In this document: one piece after another, positions 1 to 4,975 of the stretch | Numbering within the stretch: position 1 is the stretch's first letter | Layout: every line of letters starts with the position of its first letter | Origin: an uncultured Eubacteriales bacterium | Lineage (GTDB): Bacteria > Bacillota > Clostridia > Christensenellales > Pumilibacteraceae | Direction of reading: 5' to 3' | DNA: 5,675 nt | Assembly: GCA_900555875.1 (NCBI GenBank) | Contig: USNB01000086.1 | Location: 1 to 5,675, forward strand | Translations under genes and position numbers: made by a program | Notes under the pieces: model-generated | Told to the model about the DNA's origin: nothing | The model's input: only the letters and a program-made list of their open reading frames with translations | Database searches by the model: none

Positions 1-222
1 TGCCGCCTTGATAAAGTACCTTGCTATACCTTTGTAATCTCCTTTGCTGTACAGCGGCTTCATGTCTATGCCGCCTTTTGTCCAGCACTGCTTTAATTCC
101 TGCGGCGTGCAGATTGACATCATCATATGGATATGGGCAGCGCCCCGCTTTCCCAGTTCTTTTACATAGATGTATTTGAGCGTCAGTCCGCGCGCCTTGC
201 GGCGCGCTTTTTTATAAGCCAT
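1..222 (-). CDS. HUH rolling-circle replication initiator fragment (REP_ORF2/G2P-like), N-terminally short, 3' end beyond window
   Basis: The 74 visible residues carry two hallmarks of the G2P/ORF2-type replication-associated proteins of phages and plasmids. One is an HxH metal site (H30, H32) after the strand LKYIYVKELGKRG. The other is a YxxK motif (Y69, K72) in GIARYFIKAA, with a W47-G50-G51 stretch between them, as in that family. Family members nick DNA through the tyrosine and start rolling-circle replication. The ORF begins at an ATG one base after the stop of the zinc-ribbon gene (TGATATG), with no good ribosome site of its own, so translation would depend on coupling. Relatives normally have roughly 80-100 more residues upstream, including the first conserved strand (FLTLTY-like). 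The basic start MAYKKARRKARG matches the helix just before the HUH strand. I infer an N-terminally truncated relic of a mobile element, or a compact variant. The C-terminal part is cut by the window edge. Confidence 0.62.
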   Translation of the reverse strand, partial: MAYKKARRKARGLTLKYIYVKELGKRGAAHIHMMMSICTPQELKQCWTKGGIDMKPLYSKGDYKGIARYFIKAA

Positions 223-223
223 A

Positions 224-697
224 TCAGAAAGTACCGTCGTCCTCATCGTCGTCTTCGTCATCGTCGTCCCCGGAGAAATCGTCGGGGTTGATGTATTCGA
301 AGTCGTCGGCTTCGGGCGTTTCGTCCTCTTCCTGTTCCTCTTCTTCGTCGAGATCTCCGATAGGGATTTCTTCACCCATGAGGTATTTTTCCATGATATC
401 GTCATCCATTTCGGCAACGGCTTCATCGTCGTCGTGCCAATTATCGGTCTCCTCTTCTTCCTTATCCTTTGCGGCGCGCTCCTTTTTGCACTCTATGCAC
501 ATATCCTCTCCGTCTTCGCAATAGTTGGTGTGACAGATGGGGCAGAGCTTGCCTTCGGATTCGTCCTCTTCCTCGGGAAGAAGAAAACTTGCCTCGCCGA
601 TCCCAAGCTCGGCTTTGCATACGTCGCAATACTTTTCCCTCGAATCCATGTAATTGAGCTCGCATCTCGGGCAGAGTATATACGTTTTTTTCTCCAT
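224..697 (-). CDS. Small protein with two tandem zinc ribbons and a polyacidic tail
   Basis: This 157-residue protein has two zinc ribbons of identical spacing: C9xxC12-x11-C24xxC27 and C52xxC55-x11-C67xxC70. The two halves (LCPRCELNY... and LCPICHTNY...) look like an internal duplication. Residues 78-157 are dominated by Asp and Glu, ending in an almost pure D/E run, and are probably disordered. No membrane segment or signal peptide is visible. Such ribbons commonly bind nucleic acid or protein partners; the acidic tail could mimic DNA or hold basic partners, but this is inference and I assign no function. The start at 697 is supported by AGGAG at 709-713, 11 bases upstream. The gene lies 88 bases downstream of the SLOG gene on the same strand and is followed after one base by the HUH fragment. 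The first ribbon resembles small clostridial hypothetical proteins beginning with CPRCELNY. Confidence 0.85.
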   Translation of the reverse strand: MEKKTYILCPRCELNYMDSREKYCDVCKAELGIGEASFLLPEEEDESEGKLCPICHTNYCEDGEDMCIECKKERAAKDKEEEETDNWHDDDEAVAEMDDDIMEKYLMGEEIPIGDLDEEEEQEEDETPEADDFEYINPDDFSGDDDDEDDDEDDGTF

Positions 698-708
698 ATG
701 TGACAGAT

Positions 709-713
709 CTCCT
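709..713 (-). promoter_or_regulatory. Ribosome binding site of the zinc-ribbon gene
   Basis: AGGAG on the minus strand lies 11 bases before the ATG at 697. The spacing is slightly long but the match is good, and it decides the start. It contrasts with the divergent genes at 1271 and 1361, which have no such site. Confidence 0.6.
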
Positions 714-716
714 GTT

Positions 717-733
717 CGACCGCATACCGGCCG
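717..733 (-). other. Short hairpin in the predicted 5' UTR of the zinc-ribbon gene
   Basis: On the minus strand CGGCCG (733-728) pairs with CGGTCG (722-717), a six-pair stem with one G-U pair around a five-base loop. If the candidate -10 box at 742-747 is used, transcription would start near 735 and this hairpin would sit at the very 5' end of the mRNA, just ahead of the ribosome site. Such hairpins can slow mRNA decay, but that role is inference. Confidence 0.3.
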
Positions 734-741
734 ATTTATTT

Positions 742-770
742 ATTATATTACTATTCGACTGAAAGCCTGC
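742..770 (-). promoter_or_regulatory. Candidate promoter of the zinc-ribbon gene
   Basis: A perfect TATAAT (742-747, minus strand) lies in an AT-rich patch 44 bases before the zinc-ribbon start. At 17-base spacing the -35 position reads GCAGGC, a poor match, so this would be weak or activator-dependent. The gene may instead be read through from the SLOG gene, as no clear terminator separates them. Confidence 0.35.
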
Positions 771-785
771 GTGACAACGATCTCT

Positions 786-1271
786 TTATCTGAGAGAAAG
801 ATCGATTATCCGCTTGCCCTTTTTTCGCGCATATGCGACGGTATTCGCCGTACCGCCCGTCTCCGAATACAGCACCACCAGGACCACGTCGGAATTATCC
901 ACCATATACCGGTTGCGCTTGTTCATGCAGTATTTGGTATATTCCGTACCGAGAACGGTGACCTTTTCGCACTTTGCGAGTATCGCGTCGTACCTGAACC
1001 TGTCCGCCGCGGCAAGGCTGTCTCTCTGTCCCGCATAAGGGATGGCTGCCTCGAGCGCTATGCCGGGATATACGTCCATGAGATCGATGACGCATTCCGC
1101 GAACCACGTATCGGATCCGAGAGCCATACCCGTGATAAAATGCGTATAGCCCTCGCCGATAAGTTCCACAACGGCAGAGCGCATACGCTCCTTCAGGAGT
1201 TCATACTCCCTGCCGCCCTCTCTGAAGGGCAGTTTGTGCGGACGGTTGCCCGTTAAACATACTGCGTTCAT
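786..1271 (-). CDS. SLOG-family nucleotide-binding protein (YpsA-like, DUF1273)
   Basis: This 161-residue protein matches the YpsA-like branch of the SLOG superfamily of Rossmann-type nucleotide-binding proteins, related to the DprA and LOG folds. Visible motifs are TGNRPHKL (7-14; the family usually reads TGHRPxKL), GMALGSD (48-54), RNRYMVDNSD (119-128) and the phosphate-loop-like GGTANT (139-144). They fall in the expected order at full family length. Family members are thought to bind or process nucleotide-derived ligands; Bacillus subtilis YpsA affects cell division, but the activity here is unknown. The ATG at 1271 is chosen because the fold starts immediately after it; the longer upstream ORF would run through the promoter and the neighbouring gene. 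No Shine-Dalgarno is present, and a consensus promoter ends seven bases before the ATG, so a leaderless mRNA is predicted. It is divergent from the M20 dipeptidase. Confidence 0.9.
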   Translation of the reverse strand: MNAVCLTGNRPHKLPFREGGREYELLKERMRSAVVELIGEGYTHFITGMALGSDTWFAECVIDLMDVYPGIALEAAIPYAGQRDSLAAADRFRYDAILAKCEKVTVLGTEYTKYCMNKRNRYMVDNSDVVLVVLYSETGGTANTVAYARKKGKRIIDLSLR

Positions 1272-1307
1272 ACCGCATATTATACACACCAAACTTCCCG
1301 TTGTCAA
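1272..1307 (-). promoter_or_regulatory. Consensus sigma-A promoter of the SLOG gene, giving a leaderless transcript
   Basis: On the minus strand TTGACA (1302-1307) and TATAAT (1279-1284) are separated by exactly 17 bases, a perfect match to both hexamers. Only seven bases (1278-1272) lie between the -10 box and the ATG at 1271. Transcription should therefore start at or within two bases of the A of the start codon. No Shine-Dalgarno is present. Confidence 0.85.
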
Positions 1308-1325
1308 TAGTTTTGGCGAATAAAG

Positions 1326-1360
1326 TTGACATAACTTTGCGCATAAAATATAATAAAAAC
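1326..1360 (+). promoter_or_regulatory. Consensus sigma-A promoter of the M20 dipeptidase gene, giving a leaderless transcript
   Basis: TTGACA (1326-1331) and TATAAT (1349-1354) are separated by exactly 17 bases. The six bases AAAAAC (1355-1360) follow and then the ATG at 1361, so the first transcribed base should be the start codon itself. There is no purine-rich ribosome site. The -35 boxes of this promoter and the divergent one are 18 bases apart (1308-1325), so the two polymerase footprints would overlap or abut. Confidence 0.85.
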
Positions 1361-2686
1361 ATGAAACACGAAACTCAACTGATGATAAAGGATCTGACCG
1401 AACTCGTCGCAATACCGTCGGTAGCCGCTCCCGCGCTGCCCGGCGCCCCCTTCGGGAAGGAAAACAGACGCGCACTCGACGCGTTCCTCGGCATCGCCCG
1501 CCGTCTCGGACTGTCTGTCGGAGAAAAGGACGGATATGCCGGATGGGCGGAATACGGAGAAGGCGAACTGCGCACCGGCATGCTCGCGCACCTTGACGTC
1601 GTGCCCGCCGGCGACGGCTGGGCCACGCCTCCGTTCGCCCTGAGCATAAAAGACGGCACGATGTACGGACGCGGAGTGAGCGACGACAAAGGCCCGCTCG
1701 TCGCCTGTCTGTACGCGCTTGCCCGTCTCGCCGCGGACAAGCGAAAGCTGCGCGGACGCATAAGGCTGATCGCAGGATGCAACGAAGAAGAAGGTTCTGC
1801 GTGTATAAAGCACTACATCTCGTCAGGCGGCGAGATCCCGAGATATTCCTTCACGCCCGACTCCGACTTTCCCGTAACGGCGAGCGAAAAAGGCATCGCG
1901 CATATATCGGTCGCACTGCCGTGCAGCAAAGAAACTGCGGACAGCATAGCTTCGCTTACGGGCGGAACGCGTCCCAACGTCGTTCCCGAGCATTGCCGAG
2001 CACTGCTGCGCATAGGCTCGCCTGCCGCGCTTCGTGCGGAAGATCTGTCTGTGAGCGGCGACACGCTCGTTCTCGAGCGCAGAGGGGTATCCGCGCACGG
2101 CTCTGCGCCAGAAAAAGGAGACAATGCCATAATCAGGCTGCTCCCTGCCCTCTCAGCACTGCTGCCGAATGACGTCGGACTGCGCGCCGCGGCAGAACTG
2201 CTGCGCGACCTGTCGGCTCCCGCGCGGCTTGGTCTTGGCGAAGAGGACAAAACAGGCAGGACTACGCTCAACGTCGGAACCGTATCCCTCGATGCGGACG
2301 GACGGATAACGCTCGTTCTCGATCTGCGGCTGCCTGCACGATATACCGCAGAGGACGCGCTCGTAGCGCTGAAGAAGGCGCTTCCCGAAGGTACCGATAT
2401 AACGGCGCTTCATTCCGCCCCGCCGCTCGTCGTGCCCGAAAACGGACGTCTGGTAAAGACTCTCATGGACGTCTACCGCAAGCATACCGGCGACACGATA
2501 TCCGCTCCCCTTCATATCGGAGGGGGGACTTACGCAAAAGAGCTGCCCGACTGCGTCGCGTTCGGAGCGGTGTTCCCAGGCAGAGAAACGCACATGCATG
2601 AGGCGGACGAATGCTACCGTATAGCCGATCTTGAAAAACTCGTCGATATCTATTACGACGCGGCGCTGGCTCTGGACGAGATCTGA
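1361..2686 (+). CDS. pepV: M20 family metallodipeptidase (PepV/Sapep type)
   Basis: This 441-residue cytosolic enzyme is predicted to cleave dipeptides with a two-metal (usually zinc or manganese) site, recycling amino acids from peptides. Metal and catalytic motifs are complete: H77-L-D79 (HLDVVPAGDGW), GRGVSDDKGP (103-112, bridging Asp at 108), NEEEG (141-145, catalytic and metal-binding Glu), PDSDFP (166-171, metal Asp 167) and HMHEADE (411-417, metal His 413). The lid domain carries GVSAHGSAPEKGDNA with H246, and GGGTYA (387-392) lines the substrate pocket, as in PepV. It is slightly shorter than typical PepV (about 470 residues). The start at 1361 is set by the promoter that ends six bases before it; a TTG-initiated extension to 1301 would cover the promoter. 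A succinyl-diaminopimelate desuccinylase or Xaa-His dipeptidase label is possible from database names, but the motif set favours PepV/Sapep. Confidence 0.92.
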   Translation: MKHETQLMIKDLTELVAIPSVAAPALPGAPFGKENRRALDAFLGIARRLGLSVGEKDGYAGWAEYGEGELRTGMLAHLDVVPAGDGWATPPFALSIKDGTMYGRGVSDDKGPLVACLYALARLAADKRKLRGRIRLIAGCNEEEGSACIKHYISSGGEIPRYSFTPDSDFPVTASEKGIAHISVALPCSKETADSIASLTGGTRPNVVPEHCRALLRIGSPAALRAEDLSVSGDTLVLERRGVSAHGSAPEKGDNAIIRLLPALSALLPNDVGLRAAAELLRDLSAPARLGLGEEDKTGRTTLNVGTVSLDADGRITLVLDLRLPARYTAEDALVALKKALPEGTDITALHSAPPLVVPENGRLVKTLMDVYRKHTGDTISAPLHIGGGTYAKELPDCVAFGAVFPGRETHMHEADECYRIADLEKLVDIYYDAALALDEI

Positions 2687-2692
2687 CGGACG

Positions 2693-2729
2693 AAAAGGAG
2701 ATCTTTCCCGAGGGAAAGACCTCCTTTTT
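2693..2729. terminator. Bidirectional terminator between the dipeptidase and the GH3 fragment
   Basis: AAAAGGAG plus CTTTCCC pairs with GGGAAAG plus CTCCTTTT across a short loop, with one A-C mismatch. The stem starts six bases after the dipeptidase stop. A T-rich run follows on the plus strand, and the leading A run gives a T run on the minus strand. It would therefore also end transcripts of the convergent GH3 fragment, whose stop is at 2747. Confidence 0.85.
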
Positions 2730-2746
2730 ATTTATGTCTCTTTTCT

Positions 2747-3547
2747 TTATTCGGCTTTGCTGCGCTTTACGAACAGCACTACACCGACCGCAAGACCCGC
2801 GGCGAATATCACGTACGCCGCAACCGAAAGCCATATAGCGAGCTTACGCCAGAACGGCATTTCATATTCATAGCCAACGGCGTAGCTGTTGCCCACCGTG
2901 TACAGATACCGATGGCACGCCTCGCGCATCAGGAGCTGTCCGGACGCCGACGCACTGAGCGTTTCGAGCTGTTTGGTGCCCCAGCCGTAAAGCAGCGTCG
3001 TGCCGCCGGCAAGAATGGCTTTCTCTATGCTCATGAAACCGTGCTCCTCGTTGTTATCGGTCAGTACGGTGCCCATGAAGCCCCATTCGCCGCGAAGCAC
3101 ATCCGTAAGCAGCGCCTTGCTCGCCCCCGCCCACGTCGTGCCGATATTGTTGTAAGAACTCATCATACCGGTGGAATGCCCGTCTTTGACGGCAGCCTCG
3201 AAAGGACGGAAATATATCTCGCGCATCGCCTGTTCGGTCGACCACGTGCAAAGCCCGTAATGACGGTTGAGCTCGAGCTCGTTGAGCGCAAAGTGCTTGA
3301 CATAGCAGTACATACCGTTGTCCTGCGCCGCGCCTACGACCGCTCCGCACATGGCGGCGGAAAGGAAACCGTCCTCACTGTAATATTCGAAATTACGACC
3401 GAGGAAGGGGTTTCTGTGGATATTCGCTCCGGGAGCGTACCAGCCGGATACCTTCCATGCGTCGCCCTCGCGTGATATCGCGTCGCCGAACGCTCTGCCG
3501 AGACCGGTGTTCCACGTGGATGCGAGCACGACCGTTCCCGGATATCT
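2747..3547 (-). pseudogene. C-terminal fragment of a membrane-anchored glycoside hydrolase family 3 enzyme
   Basis: About 266 residues match the latter part of a GH3 catalytic barrel. From the first GTG (3529) they include LASTWNT (2-8), YAPGANIHRNPFLGRNFEYYSED (31-53), VKHFALNELELNR (77-89), MREIYFRPFEAAVKDG (102-117), MSSYNNIG (123-130) and LRGEWGFMGTVLTD (145-158). D158 is the probable catalytic nucleophile, in a TDNN context rather than the common SDW. A hydrophobic helix (about 230-254) followed by KRSK anchors the C-terminus in the membrane. A barrel at the C-terminal end followed by a membrane helix fits the domain-swapped clostridial GH3 group, whose other domain precedes the barrel. 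That N-terminal region is absent. Homology extends upstream only to RYPGTVV near 3547, where the DNA changes to a response-regulator gene; the next in-frame codon upstream of this segment that matters is a TGA at 3557-3559. There is no start signal, so I call it a broken gene. Confidence 0.8.
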
Positions 3548-3818
3548 TACCGTCTTTCATATTGGTGACGAACACGATCGCGACTTCACCGTCCATTTTC
3601 CGCACGGTATGCGCGGCGTCCAGCCCGTTCAGACCCTTCATGCGGATGTCCATGAATATGATGTCGCACGGCTTGTACGACGACACGAAATCCATGCCGT
3701 CCGCAAACACCGTCAGTTCGTACTGCTCGCCTGTCTTGGAGAAGTATCTGTCGACGAATGCGACGAGCATGTCAGAGCATTCCTTCTCGTCATCCACTAC
3801 GGCTATTCTTACCATCAT
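3393..3818 (-). CDS. Truncated response regulator (CheY-like receiver, probably LytTR/AgrA type) with an out-of-frame tail
   Basis: Residues 1-87 are a good receiver domain: acidic pocket D9-D10, phospho-acceptor D57 in IIFMDIRMKGLNG, and T85 in IVFVTN. The wording VFVTNM is typical of receivers fused to LytTR DNA-binding domains, which act in two-component peptide or cell-wall sensing; that assignment is inference, as the output domain is missing. The domain stops after its fourth strand, before the conserved lysine. From about residue 88-93 onward the ORF reads the GH3 fragment in the wrong frame for about 50 residues until a chance stop at 3393. The start at 3818 is chosen over the in-frame ATG at 3866 because AAGGA lies eight bases upstream, whereas the 3866 ATG overlaps the promoter -10 box. 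The 141-residue product is unlikely to be a working regulator. A genuine deletion and an assembly misjoin are both possible. Confidence 0.75.
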   Translation of the reverse strand: MMVRIAVVDDEKECSDMLVAFVDRYFSKTGEQYELTVFADGMDFVSSYKPCDIIFMDIRMKGLNGLDAAHTVRKMDGEVAIVFVTNMKDGKISGNGRARIHVEHRSRQSVRRRDITRGRRMEGIRLVRSRSEYPQKPLPRS

Positions 3819-3824
3819 CTTTTT

Positions 3825-3830
3825 CTTCCT
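3825..3830 (-). promoter_or_regulatory. Ribosome binding site of the response regulator gene
   Basis: AGGAAG on the minus strand sits about seven to eight bases before the ATG at 3818. It sets the start there rather than at the upstream in-frame ATG at 3866. A second ATG follows at once (3815). Confidence 0.65.
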
Positions 3831-3864
3831 TTGCTTCGGCTGCACCCTTTTATCGTTATATTCC

Positions 3865-3893
3865 ATTATAACACATCGGGACGCGCTCGTCTA
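3865..3893 (-). promoter_or_regulatory. Promoter of the response regulator gene
   Basis: On the minus strand TAGACG (3888-3893, four of six consensus bases) and a perfect TATAAT (3865-3870) are 17 bases apart. The expected start near 3858 gives a leader of about 40 bases with a ribosome site, unlike the two leaderless promoters elsewhere in the window. It sits just downstream of the ROK operon terminator. Confidence 0.7.
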
Positions 3894-3943
3894 CGATAAG
3901 GCGCGAAATGTCTTTCCCGCGACACGAAATGCAGAAAGATCCG

Positions 3944-3979
3944 AAAAGAGCACACAAGCCGACAACGGCTTGTGTGCTC
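3944..3979 (-). terminator. Rho-independent terminator after the ROK kinase gene
   Basis: A perfect 13-base-pair inverted repeat (3967-3979 with 3948-3960, six-base loop) starts 22 bases after the ROK stop codon. On the minus strand it is followed by TTTT (3947-3944). The plus-strand side has no T run, so it acts for the minus-strand operon. Confidence 0.9.
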
Positions 3980-4001
3980 CGATAGTTGATTTCGTCGTTT
4001 T

Positions 4002-4943
4002 TCAATTGTCCGCCCATGCGACGAGCGCGGCGGCTCCTATGATGCCCGCATCGTTCTTGAGCGTAGCGGTGTGCAGCCCCACATGAGGACCTTCGCCGAA
4101 CGAATACTGAGCTATGTATTTCTTGAGCGGAGTAAGAAGTACGTCTCCCTGAGCGCATACTCCGCCGCCGAGGATGATCGCCTCGGGACGCAGCGCGTTT
4201 ATGATGTTGACGAGCCCTTCGCCCAGCATCGTTATGTAATTCTTGAACACGCGCTTGGCTGCCTTATCGTCCATGAGCATGGCGTCGAACACCGTCTTGC
4301 CGTTCACGTTTTCTATATCGGGGCACACTTCCCACAGCTTGCTGTTCTTGTTCCTGAGCATAGCGCGTTTGGTGTCGCGTATGAGCGCCGTGGCGGAAGA
4401 ATAAGCCTCGAAACAGCCTTTTCTGCCGCATGTGCAAGGTTCGCCACCCGACTTTATGACGACGTGACCTATCTCCGCGCCCTTGGACTGGTTGCCTTCG
4501 AACAGTCTGCCGTCTATGATGATGCCGCTTCCTATGCCGGTGCCTATCGTGATGAATACGCTGCTCTTGTAAGTTTTTCCCGCGCCGTACTTGGCTTCGC
4601 CGAGCGCCGCCGCATTCGCGTCGTTGCACACGCGCGTAGGATAACCGGTAAGACGCTGCATCTTCTCTCCGAGAGGCACGTATTCCCACTTGAGATTATA
4701 CGCCTGGTCGACCACGCCGGAGCACGAATTGACCGCACCGGGACAACCTATGCCGACACCCGTTATGACCTTGTCGCCCGCATCGTCCTTGAGCGCGTTG
4801 ACAAGTCCCGCAATATCCGCTATGACCTTGTCCGCGCCCGCATCGACGTCCGTATCGACGGATTTCCAGGATAATATCCTTCCTTCCTTGACGAGCCCCG
4901 CCTTTACCGTCGTACCTCCGATATCGATCCCTATCTGATACAT
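4002..4943 (-). CDS. glcK: ROK family glucokinase
   Basis: This 313-residue cytosolic kinase should phosphorylate glucose (or a close hexose) with ATP to feed glycolysis. The phosphate-binding loop DIGGTTVK (7-14), the catalytic Asp108 in NDANAAALGE (107-116), the second phosphate loop IGTGIGSG (133-140) and the zinc site H160, C170, C172, C177 in GH...CTCGRKGCFE are all present and correctly spaced. The late glycine-rich stretch ILGGGVCAQGD is also present. Length is normal for bacterial ROK glucokinases, and there is no N-terminal DNA-binding domain, so it is an enzyme and not a ROK repressor. A purine-rich stretch with AGGA six bases before the ATG is the ribosome site. It lies 32 bases downstream of the repeat-containing protein on the same strand and is probably co-transcribed, as the last gene before a strong terminator. 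N-acetylmannosamine or fructose kinase activity is a less likely alternative. Confidence 0.93.
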   Translation of the reverse strand: MYQIGIDIGGTTVKAGLVKEGRILSWKSVDTDVDAGADKVIADIAGLVNALKDDAGDKVITGVGIGCPGAVNSCSGVVDQAYNLKWEYVPLGEKMQRLTGYPTRVCNDANAAALGEAKYGAGKTYKSSVFITIGTGIGSGIIIDGRLFEGNQSKGAEIGHVVIKSGGEPCTCGRKGCFEAYSSATALIRDTKRAMLRNKNSKLWEVCPDIENVNGKTVFDAMLMDDKAAKRVFKNYITMLGEGLVNIINALRPEAIILGGGVCAQGDVLLTPLKKYIAQYSFGEGPHVGLHTATLKNDAGIIGAAALVAWADN

Positions 4944-4975
4944 AACCTTTCCTTTCCCACCTTGAATTTATTTTA

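Noticed and set aside
778..804. Inverted repeat CGATCT...AGATCG around the SLOG stop as a terminator
   Set aside because: Only the outer six bases pair well, the stop codon lies inside it, and no T run follows on the minus strand.
1302..1331. TGTCAA-N18-TTGACA inverted repeat as a repressor operator
   Set aside because: The symmetry is fully explained by the two divergent -35 hexamers; the bases between them are not palindromic.
1301..1360. TTG start 20 residues upstream for the M20 dipeptidase
   Set aside because: It overlaps the consensus promoter of the same gene, and the extra residues are not part of the M20 fold.
1272..1475. Longer N-terminus for the SLOG protein (68 extra residues)
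   Set aside because: It would run through both promoters and into the opposite-strand dipeptidase gene; the SLOG fold starts right after the ATG at 1271.
1813..2271. Open frames on the minus strand inside the dipeptidase gene
   Set aside because: They arise from GC-rich codon bias opposite a well-supported M20 gene, with no domains or start signals.
3819..3866. ATG at 3866 as start of the response regulator
   Set aside because: That ATG overlaps the TATAAT -10 box and could not be transcribed from this promoter; a ribosome site fits the ATG at 3818.
4071..4874. 267-codon plus-strand ORF opposite the ROK kinase
   Set aside because: It is a shadow of the kinase gene; composition is biased and no family features are visible.
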